Source: Onchidella celtica
Lineage: Eukaryota > Mollusca > Gastropoda > Systellommatophora > Onchidiidae
Direction of reading: 5' to 3'
DNA length: 64,000 nt
Assembly: GCA_963931925.1 (NCBI GenBank)
Contig: OZ007569.1
Location: forward strand, 66,355,980-66,419,979
The position numbers were made by a program, and so were the translations under genes. Numbering within the stretch: position 1 is the first letter of the stretch; the number at the start of each line of letters is the position of its first letter. Of the stretch, positions 22,675-32,304 are shown one piece after another. The notes below the pieces were generated by a model. That model did no database searches. It was not told the origin of the DNA and worked only from the letters and a program-made list of their open reading frames with translations.

Positions 22675-23320
22675 TTATGAGCTGCAGTAAGAGTAGATCT
22701 GGTGTGAGATGTAGTATTGTTGTATAGATGTCGCATTGCTGTGAGATGCAGAGTTGCTGTAACGATGTAGAAGTGCTGTGAGATGTAGCATTCTTGTAAG
22801 GATATAGAAGTGGTGTAAGGTATTGCTGTAAAGGTATAGAATTGGTGTAAGATGTAGCATTGCTGTGAAAGTGTAGAAGTAGTGTAAGATGTAGCATTGC
22901 TTTTAATAACTGATGTAAGATGTAGCATTGCTGTTAATAACGGGTGTACGATGTAGCATTGCTGTTAATAACTGGTGTAAGATGTAGCATTGCTGTTAAT
23001 AAATGATGTAAGATGTAGCATTGCTTTTAATAACTGATGTAAGATGTAGCATTGCTGTTAATAACTAGTGTAAGATGTAGCATTATTATTAATAACTGGT
23101 GTAAGATGTAGCATTGCTATTAATAAGGAGTGTAAGATTTAGCATTGCTGTTAATAACTGATGTAAGATGTTAATAGCTGGTGTAAGATGTAGCATTACC
23201 GTCAAGATGTAGAACAGGTGTAAGATGTAGCATTGCTGTAAAGATGTAGAAGTGCTGTAAAGCGTACAGTTGCTGTGAAAGAAAAAAACTTGCTGTAAAC
23301 TGGTGTAAGATGTAGAGCTG
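22675..23320 (+). repeat. Minisatellite, unit about 31 bp
   Basis: The phrase TGTAAGATGTAGCATTGCTG followed by TTAATAACTGG or AAAGATGTAGAAG recurs roughly twenty times. The middle (22905-23170) is the most regular; both edges use a shorter AAAGATGTAGAAGTG variant. Minus-strand frames rich in His, Tyr and Thr are products of the array. Confidence 0.9.
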
Positions 23321-24047
23321 TACTCAGATTTCCAGCTGTCCAGTCCACGTGACGGATTATTTCCATCTCCAGTTTCCGTGCTGTGGCTGCCTGGAGGAAG
23401 AGGTGGTTTGGGGGTTTGTTGGAAGGTGGGGGGGGGGGTGAGAGAGAGAGACATTCCCTGTCATTTACCTATTTACGTAAGGCAACGAAGGCTAAGGGTC
23501 AGCAAGACCTGTCTGGAATAATGTAATGCCACTCAACACGATCCAACGTGACCCGTCAGTGAGTCAAATCAACACGCACCTCGGTGTTGGCAGAGAGATG
23601 GAATTACCGGGAGACTTCATCCTTCAGGACTGAAGATGTTTTATTTAAAGACTCTAATAATTTTTTTACCAGCCCTGCCGTCTCTCCGTATTCTGTTTTC
23701 TCTGCCCTCCCCCTCGCCCTCAGTTTGTTTACAACAGCAACTCATGGCCAGGTTATCCTAACTTTGTACTGATAGTTTCTCACCACCTGCCACCTTGGCA
23801 TGACAAACGGCAAGTGATCTGTATCTGGAAATAAAAGGGTATTAGCTACTTTTAGCGTTGCTAATTCTTGTGTTTGCTATGAGTGCATGTTCTATTTTCA
23901 TGACAATGAGCTAACTGTCAATATTTATTTTTTTTTTTTTTAATGCATAAATTATTACTTTTGTAAGCAGTTAAGTTTGCAAAATGACAGTGCATAATAG
24001 GCCTGTTAGTTAACATTCCAGGGGTAGCAGCCGTTCTATGAATAATT
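23321..24047. other. Non-coding stretch, nothing recognised
   Basis: A poly-G and GA tract lies near 23427-23450. No exon was recognised. Confidence 0.45.
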
Positions 24048-24317
24048 GAAGAGCTTTTTTTTTTTTCAAAACAAGGTTAGTCAAATTTTGCATGAGTTAT
24101 GGCCCTTTTGAAATAGTCATTCAAAACTGGTGTAAGACGCGGTGTAAGTGTTCAGTTAAAACTTAAAAGTGTTCCGTTAAAGATTCAGATAAAGACGGGA
24201 CATAGCTAGTTTTAACTGAACACTTACACCACGTTTTACATTAATTTTGAATGTCTATCTGAAAGGGGCTATAACTTATGCAAGATTTGACTTACCAGTT
24301 TTGGAAAAACGCTCTTC
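24048..24317. mobile_element. Palindromic MITE-like hairpin with 110-bp arms
   Basis: The left arm (24048-24163) begins GAAGAGC and ends GTGTTCAGTTAAAACT; the right arm (24208-24317) is its inverted copy, from AGTTTTAACTGAACAC to GCTCTTC. The inner 30 bases pair almost fully, and blocks such as GCATGAGTTATGG pair with CTATAACTTATGC. The loop is about 44 bases. Such near-complete palindromes are typical of foldback MITEs. No target duplication could be fixed, so the superfamily is unknown. Confidence 0.8.
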
Positions 24318-26389
24318 GATAGGCTTCACCAATTTTACCAAAAATTCCGAAGTTCTGTGACCTTAACCTTGCTCTTTAGTGAGCCAAACATTGCATTTCG
24401 TACCAGTCAGTTGATGTGAGTTGTCTGAGCTTTACTCATGGCCAGTAGTTTGCCTCACCTTCTCCACTCACCACTCTACTTGATGGCTGACCTGCATTCA
24501 ACTAGCTGGGTTTTCCCCCCAAATCTTGTTTTCTACTTTTACAAGTACGTCTATAATAAATGTATTTGTCCACTCCCTTCCCCAAAGCTGAAGTCAAAAG
24601 TGTGACTGCTTTTATGACGGTAAAAATGGTAATCCGTGCAGTTCACAGTGAAATTATATTGCTTAAAATCATTTCTTTTATTGCTTCAATTTACCCTTAA
24701 AATGCGCCAAAATTAGAAAAGAAAAAAGTGTGTCGCATAGCTCCTCGTTTTATCTTTCTTCCAAACCCTACTTCGTCGCCATAGCTATTTGGAGGGTATG
24801 TGTAGATAATTTTCCATAAATTGATGTTGTTTATTGTGTATCCTCAGAGTTTGGGCGTGCCTGTGTTTTGTATCAGTTTTGGTGAGTCTACGTGTCCGCC
24901 CTGTCTGTCAACATGTCTGACTGACAAAACAAGATAATAATAATATAGAAGTTATAGAAATTTGTTTTCCTACCCGCGGGCGTACTGAAACTCGTAACAA
25001 CAAATTTAACAAAAATACTTTCCATTTTCCGCCCAGTAAATAAATAAATAAAGTGAGTTATCACACAGGTGTAATTGTTCTCATTCAGAGCAATGCGGGG
25101 ACTGAACAATCCTGCTGTTTTGTAGGACTCATTCAGTGTTGACTGTCATTAAGCTGTCAACAAAACATTTGAACTCAGTTTAACGATAGAATCCTATAGA
25201 GCGTGGAAAGTGAGATGTAGACGGCCTTTAAGTTCTGTTCGACCAAGGTTGACGGTTACAGAGGCTGTTTTGTTTTGTTTGTTTGCTGTTGTTTTTTTTC
25301 CCCATAATTTCTATTCTAATATAGTTTACCTAACTGAGTGCATATTATGTTTTCTGGAAATGACTAACTTGATATGTATGTGCGCATATCCATTTTTGCA
25401 TGTACGAGAGAATAATTTTATGAGATTGTATAAAAAATTATGTTTATAATGAGTGTTTTTGTGTACATCTGTGTACTTTTGTGTTTGTGAACGGTTACAA
25501 ATGAAAATCCAAGCCTGTGGACACACTGTTTACCATCCACTTGTATGTTAGGGTGGTCTGACCACCTGCAGTGGTTGTTGATGTCATTGAAAAATAAAAA
25601 ATTATGACTCAGCTCTACCTGCGAAAGACGGAAGGGGTAAGGGAAGGGGGAAGCTCTTGTTGTTGTTTACCTACTTCTATTTTAAGCAGCTCATTCATTC
25701 TATCAGATCGAAACCCTTGGCGAGGGTTACATACGTGTGTACAATGTTTACGAGTGGGTTCGTTCAGGATATGTTTACGTTAGTGTTTGTTTCTTGCTAG
25801 CCTTTCTGTGAGAGCATTTGCTTCCTAAAATGATGTTCACCCCCCGCCCCCCCTCACAACCTCCACCGACCCCTACAGCTTTCCCCGAAATCCCACCAAA
25901 ATGATAAATGCGTTGGAGAGAGTGGCCTGTTTGCTTTTTTGTGTGTTTATTTTATGATTAATAAAAAAAAAAAAAAAAAAGTAGGAGTTGTAGACTATCA
26001 AGCAAATAACGAACACGGCGGCGATATCTGTGATGTATTATGTTTATCAATATTTGAATCTCTCGGGGCGGGAGAAGCGAGAAATTATTTGTTGGTTTGA
26101 CATGGGTCAAACAAACGTTGTTGAAGTAGACTGGCCGGAGACGCTGAAGGAAGAGAGGTAACCACACAATATACGAAAGACTTGACTCGTGAGTTGCACA
26201 TGGGGAACAATCCAGGTTGGACACCGTGCGAGTTTATTTATTGAGTTGTTTCCCTTCGTGCATGTTTACATCGCGGTAAGGTTTCCCCGCTCACTCGCAA
26301 GCTGGCTTGCCACGCTACGAAGATAAAATTGTTCAATTCTTGCCATTGATGCAAAGGCGCAATTTTAAAAATAAGTAGAGACAAGAAAT
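24318..26389. other. Non-coding stretch, nothing recognised
   Basis: No exon or element was recognised. A poly-A run near 25963-25980 follows TTATGATTAATA. Confidence 0.45.
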
Positions 26390-26490
26390 ACGGAAATTGA
26401 TACTCGATCTAGATCTACGTGAAACTAAGAAAATCACACATTTTTCTTAATGCTTATCCATATATTTCATTATCACTAGATTATCCTATG
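26390..26490 (+). repeat. Dispersed repeat, copy 1 (partner at 29118)
   Basis: Contains GGAAATTGATACTCGATCT, ACGTGAAACTAAGA and ATGCTTATCCATATATTTCA plus TTATCACTAGATTA. The same order occurs at 29118-29256, where a further 50 or so bases lie in the middle. Class unknown. Confidence 0.75.
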
Positions 26491-26819
26491 AGAGATATTC
26501 ACATTCACAAAGCGTTTAAGAACACATACACGGTACACTCATCTCTAACACATCATTACATAAACAATGATAACTCAATTACAGGCTTACTAAGGAAGCA
26601 ACATGGCATGGAACCTCAGTTAAGTGTGGCACACATCTAGCAATAATTTCTTGTTGAGGGGAATTACAGAGGGCAAACACGATCTTCTGTACCTTTCTCT
26701 GTTTGCTTTGATGTGTATTATTCTGTTTGCTCCTGGATGAAGTAGAAATTTGAGGAGACAGGGTGATGGTGACTGTCATTTAAGATGGATATGAATTTCT
26801 TTACTCAGGCATTTAAGTA

Positions 26820-27087
26820 CAGTTCGCGGGTATGGAGCAAAATTGTTGTATCTCCAGGTATATGAATTGGGGTTCATAATGGCAATACTGTAATAATGAC
26901 AAACTGCTTCTTGCATTTTTTTTTCGTGATTCTGCTATCTTTAACCAGTTCCAAGTTACAGAGAAGCAGTATTGTTGTATCTCCCTTAAAAATAGATCAT
27001 TGAGAGCAATATTGTGGTGTTTCCGAGACAGCTCTCATTATTCATAAACCTGGAGATACAACAATTTTGCTCTATACTTGCGAGTTG
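26820..27087. mobile_element. Inverted-repeat MITE with internal copies of its terminal motif
   Basis: The two ends (26820-26867 and 27040-27087) are inverted repeats of 48 bases with six mismatches; the shared centre is AGCAAAATTGTTGTATCTCC. Two weaker inner copies of that motif lie at about 26965 and 27005. No target duplication was found and no open frame exists. The size, about 268 bp, suits a non-autonomous DNA transposon. Confidence 0.8.
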
Positions 27088-27120
27088 GAGGCAATCTAGA
27101 TCATTAACTATGTTTCTACA

Positions 27121-27270
27121 CAGGGCCGTCTTAATATCAGTATGGGCTCCAAAGCATTAGTCTGCGGCCTGCCCTCAAGGCAACTACTCAGATTTTGCAT
27201 GCATGGGGCCTCTAAACCCTTGGTGCCTCTAGGCGACCGCCCAGAGTGCCCATGTGCTAACACGGTTCTA
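27121..27270. mobile_element. Short hAT-type element with 8-bp duplication
   Basis: The left end is CAGGGCCGTCTTAATATCAG; the right end, read on the minus strand, is TAGAACCGTGTTAGCAC followed by ATGGGC, a degraded match. Flanks TTTCTACA (27113-27120) and TTCCTACA (27271-27278) agree at seven of eight positions. CAGGG termini and 8-bp duplications are hAT characters. At 150 bp there is no transposase. Confidence 0.62.
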
Positions 27271-28799
27271 TTCCTACAAATGTTCAGTGTTTTAGGATAG
27301 GTAGAGCAGAGATGTGCATTTTATCAATAGCTAGAGCTTACAAATGCTTAGGCCCAACATGATACTACATCTTTGATGAGCTAGTTGTTTTAGGAGATTT
27401 ACCTGTAGGCTAGGAATAGAGAACAAGAAACCAGCGCCAGCAAACACTACGAAATCGATGTATGAAACTATTGACGTTATAAAGACAGGAAATTTTCCTC
27501 CAGCCGGTTGGGGGAGGGGGGCTGCAAAGGGAGAGAATAGAGATTATCTGAAACTCCGTGAAGCGTAACTCTTGAATAACCGGAGGTCTTTTCTTTCGCG
27601 ATTTTATGCAGGTGTCCACAATGGGGAGGGAGGGGAGCAATTGACGGGGGGGGGGGGGGGGGGGAATAAAAGACCAAAAAAAGGATGTTGTTTTCATTTC
27701 ATATCTTTTTTTCTTCTTCTTTTTCTTTTACCAGTCTTCTTCTTCTTCTTCTGCGTTTTTACGAGAGCGCCAGCAGGTTATAATGAAACGTGCGTATCTT
27801 TTGTTGTCGCCATCTGTTTCAGAAAATGTTTTATATGCTAATAAAAGTACTTTGTTTTTTTCTGATGTTGCATGGAAGACAGGAAAAGAAAAAAGAAAAG
27901 CAGATCGTCCTGGGCCTCTAGGATGTTTTCTTTTTTTTTCTATTATTTTTTCATCCTGGATTTGATATTATTCATCCCAGCGATATCTTGGTCCATTTTC
28001 TGCAGGGCTGATATTCAGCCAGAGCCCAAAGCATACAAAACTCATGAATGTTTTGTTTACGGTGCATATGGACGTAATAGTGCATTGATTCCAACGGAGT
28101 GCTGAACGATGATCTTATATAGGGCTAGGGGGAGAGATGGGAGAAGATTGGTTAGAGGGGAGGGAGGGGGATAATAAACAATAGCTTGTTGGGAACGGAG
28201 TGGTGAAACAAGAAACACTGAAACAGCTCAATAATTCAAGTTGAAAGTCACAGTATGTGGGCGGATCATAGAGTAACATAGTCACCTTGATCACATACAC
28301 CCTTCTGCATTGGTCTGCATTGGCTTGACAACTAGGGATTGGAATCCACAAAGGGCTTAAATGCATTTTGCTAGAATCTACGGTGTCATAACTCGCCATG
28401 TAGTTAATATGACATTGGTGGAATAAAAGGCTGCAGGGGACTCCAGATCTTGCCAAAATAGGCGTGTCATTTCACAAAGTGGCTGCGCTGGTTCCAAATA
28501 GACAAAATAGTTAGTAAAACATTCCGCCGCGAGCAATGCATTAACCTTTTATTTTTTTTATTTTGGCTCGGGGGCGGGGCTTCCTGGCAACCGTTGGCGG
28601 GAGATGTTTTGAAGCAACCCGATCGGTCAATAAGTTAGCCACTTGCATGAGTAGATCTGGCTTTGTGCAACCGCGCGCTTGTGTCTGGGGTCTACGGGAG
28701 ACCATCACGAAATATCATGTCAGATCCTTTCCTGTGTTACGATCAATGAATCTTGAAGGATGAAAACAAAAATAAGTTCAATAAATCATAAAATGCAGG
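27271..28799. other. Non-coding stretch, nothing certain
   Basis: Holds a poly-G run near 27645-27663, a CTT triplet run near 27710-27750 and a GC-box-like GGGGGCGGGGC near 28570 followed by CTTCCTGG. No exon was recognised downstream of that motif. Confidence 0.4.
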
Positions 28800-29110
28800 G
28801 TCGTTTGTTGTCGCAATATAACATTGATGTCCCCTCCTCTCCTTTCCACCCCCCCCCCCTGTCCAAAAATGAAACAAACGAAGTATAAAGTATGCTTAAA
28901 CGAAGAGTTTGTTTTGGCAACATAACACTGAAGTCCCCTTTCCACTTCCATCTCCTTTTTAAAAAAAAAAAACAAACGAAGTATAGATCTACCTATGCAA
29001 GAGACTGTTTTTGGCAACCTAACATTGAAGACAACTCCTGTTTTCCACCACCCCACCCCCTTTTTTAAAAACAAAATCTAAAATATACTCAAAACAAGAC
29101 TGTCTTTCGT
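28800..29110 (+). repeat. Tandem repeat, three units of about 95-105 bp
   Basis: Units begin near TTGTTTTGGCAACATAACA (28800, 28905, 29002) and each holds a C-rich stretch, an A-rich stretch and AACAAACGAAGTATA. A fourth partial unit starts near 29096. Divergence is moderate. Confidence 0.8.
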
Positions 29111-29117
29111 GTAACAA

Positions 29118-29256
29118 ATACAGGAAATTGGTACTCGATCTACGTGAAACTAAGACATGGTCAACTTGCGAAATGTAAATTCAGCAGCGATTTTGATGAA
29201 AACCGCTATTATTATTTTTAATGCGTATCCATCTATTTCATTATCATTAGATAATA
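29118..29256 (+). repeat. Dispersed repeat, copy 2 (partner at 26390)
   Basis: Begins AACAAATACAGGAAATTGG and ends TTTCATTATCATTAGATAA. The outer blocks match copy 1 while the middle is longer. Both copies read the same way and lie 2.7 kb apart. Confidence 0.75.
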
Positions 29257-30979
29257 GCAGGTTCTTTAGTCTGATGGCTCAAATTGCTGTAACAACGATA
29301 TCATCTGTTTTCAAAAGTTTACCCAAAGCTTTGGAAGAATTAAAGTAAGTAAGAAGAAACAAGGCTCTTTTCCAGAAATGAATGAACGCGAGGGTTTCGT
29401 CGGTCAGGAAGACCACAAACACCCAGAAGCCTGTCACTATTCTGTGTGCCCGTGAGCATAGCATTACCGTGGAGATGCAGTTTCCACCTGTCCTGTACAT
29501 ATGTTGCATGACACCCAGTTTCTGGACAAAACTCATCAGGCACGAATGTGGCCGTCGAACAGTTATCGGGACTACCTGTAGGCTAATGAATTTGTGCATG
29601 AATCTTGATATTCGATCCCTTGCCTTCAGACAGGTAAATGTTACAGGTGCAGAATTGCTAGACTGTTACCGACTGTTACACAGGTGAAGGCTTTCCGACA
29701 CACTCACGCACACAGCAGGTGGTGTCTGGACTCTGTGTGTTCACGTCCATTGAATTCGGGAATAACAAATTTTAAACTCGCCCAGACGCAAGTTGTAAAC
29801 TCTGTTTTATGAAGTGAAAAATGTAAACGTTTGAAATATATTCGTGGTAAACAAACGATCATTGGGTAATTCAGAACCTTGCATATTTCTCAGCCATTTG
29901 CACCAAGTGGTTGCCTTTGTTAATGTGTCTGATAAGGAGAGCAAATTAGGGAAACTATTTATTCTGGGTAAACCTGACGATAAAAACTGTGGAAAATGGC
30001 GAAGTTGGAAATTTTTCGAATAGATCAGCTGTTTTCTTTCCTAAAATATCTCACTGTTCAATTCATGCCAAATATCAAGTATGTCCAGATTTTTGTGTGA
30101 ACTGGCGCAAAAATGTGTGATATAATTTGTCTTTGAACTATGTGTAGATCATGACTGTTTCCTCCGTCTATAGATAAGCCGCGGCATTGTGTGGGGTCGC
30201 AGTGGGACTGTACAAAGTCGAAATATGGCAACAAAAACAAAAGCAAAAACTGAAAAAGGGAGAGAAAATTTGCAAAACTATAAGTCAGAAACAAATGAGA
30301 ACAGGATTTTTAAAAGAAAATATATTCAAGATGAAAATGGAATTAACTGCAGCATAGTGTACTTTAGCTGTCGGTCGGTAAGATTTTTGTTAGGTTAAAA
30401 AAAAATAAAAAAGACTTGTAATCGATCTACTTGCCAGAAATAAAAATTGAAACAAAACTCACTCAGTTCTGCAGTGTGATTTCAAACAGGATCCCATCTA
30501 TTCAATATTCATTCGGTAAGATTAGGCGAAAAACCGCATTTGAAGTCAGAATCCAAAGCGATACGGATGAATCTAGCACACACGACGTGGTTTCTCTAAT
30601 TTGTCCCGGGGAAAAAAATAATAATAAAAACTGAATTGTTTTATAATGACAATTTTTTTTCATATAATTACGTACTGCTTGGATGGCCCCAAAGGTGAGA
30701 ACATAAACTGTATTGTGGGAGTGTCAAAAATGTTTAGGCATGAAGTATTGCTGCAGTCAAACAATGTCGTCATTCCCGGGAGTGAATGTTGTGTCTAGGC
30801 TGAGGTTTACCTGTCTGCACGCCAAGACATTGCAGCCAGCAGGTGGTGGGTGAAGGTGAAGGCAGGAATGAAACAGTACCCCCACCGTGGCCGTAGACCA
30901 TAGACCAGTTCTGTAGTTGATAGGTCAGTCGGCCCATGAGGTGTTTGTTATTTGGTTCATGAACAACTAAGAAATTGAT
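29257..30979. other. Non-coding stretch, nothing recognised
   Basis: No exon or element was recognised. It ends with AAATTGAT (30972-30979), the left target duplication of the following transposon. Confidence 0.5.
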
Positions 30980-32304
30980 GGTTGTATGACATTTGGAGCA
31001 CTACTGCAGATCAAAGAAAGCCGCCATGTGATATTTGGAGCACTAAGTTAGTTCAAAGAAAGCTGGCATGTGACATTTGGAGCACTAGCATTTGGGCTGT
31101 GATTTTATCGAGTAATCCTTAATCAACCTGTTGTCTACCGATTTAGTCTACGAATATTTTTGCAATAACTTGCGGTGGGTACCACAGGGATAGAAAGTTT
31201 CTTTATAGGCCTTATACACTCTCCGTCAGTCAATTCCAGATGTATAGAGACTAGTTTACGTTGGCAAAGTGTTGTGTTGGAGCGTTTTAAAACTTACAAA
31301 GTTATTTTGATATTATTTGGATATCAGGATATATTATTAGAATCCAAATATGGATTATTGTAAGAACAACTGAACAAAGAAACATGTTAAATAGTCCATA
31401 TTTATTCAACGATCGGTTTTATATTCCACATTTTTTGCGTTAAAATCTTAGAACCGTGAGCGTTTTGAATAATTTTTATTTTTTTTTAATAAACATTTTC
31501 CCTTTGCGTTTATACAGGCTTGGGGCTGTCTCGTGAAGAGGCGCGCATTAATAATATTTATTTCATTGGTGTTTATTTTCTTTTTTTGGTTTAAGATCTT
31601 TTTTTATAAGTGGTTGAACAAAATAGATAATCTACACGAGACTTCACACTGTTGTCGAAAGCCTAAGGGAAGAATAAGCTTCGTGGGACCCAAGAAAAAC
31701 AATAAGACAGTTTTGTGGAGGGAATCGGACACAGAGATCAGAAACGCCACAAACAGTGGCCATGGACAAGGGCAACAACAACAACAACAATAGTAATAAT
31801 GATGATCAAATAATAATACCTGTAATAATGATTAAAAAATAATAAAAACAACAACAACAACAACAACATCATCATCGTCATCATTTATAGACCAGTCTGT
31901 TTTCACCTAATTCATGATGATGATGATGATGAGCAGAACAAAATTTGTTGAGTGTAAAAGAGAGAAATTTTTTTTCAATAGATTTGCGACTTGATGTTGA
32001 TTTGAGTCTGTGAAATTGTAATCGAATACCAGCAGCGGTATAGGTGCGCCAAATGTCATACTGAAATTTTATTAATTTTTGGTAGTGCTCCAAATGTCAT
32101 ATTGCAATTTGACCTAGATTTAGGCAGTGCTCCAAATGTCATATTGCAATTTGACCTAGATTTAGGCAGTGCTCCAAATGTCATATTGCAATTTGACCTA
32201 GATTTAGGCAGTGCTCCAAATGTCATATTGCAATTTGACCTAATTTAGGCAGTGCTCCAAATGTCATGTTTTAAAAGTTTTGGTGCTCCAAACGTCATGT
32301 AACC
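30980..32304. mobile_element. Foldback-like DNA transposon with 42-bp repeat arms
   Basis: The element is bounded by an exact 8-bp duplication AAATTGAT at 30972-30979 and 32305-32312. Its ends, GGTTGTATGACATTTGGAGC on the left and GGTTACATGACGTTTGGAGC on the right when read inward, match at 17 of 20 positions. The left arm has three and the right arm about seven tandem copies of a unit built around ATGACATTTGGAGCACT, in opposite orientation, with the same 42-bp period in both. The middle (31100-32045) is AT-rich, with CAA and AAT triplet runs and an 86-codon frame at 31533 that matches nothing I know and shows no transposase motif. The layout matches foldback elements (Drosophila FB, sea urchin TU). 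The superfamily is not fixed; 8-bp duplications are known in hAT, P and Merlin. It is probably non-autonomous. Confidence 0.9.

Noticed and set aside
32050-32300. Regular repeats resembling a CRISPR array
   Set aside because: Units abut with no unique spacers, and they form one arm of a eukaryotic inverted-repeat element.
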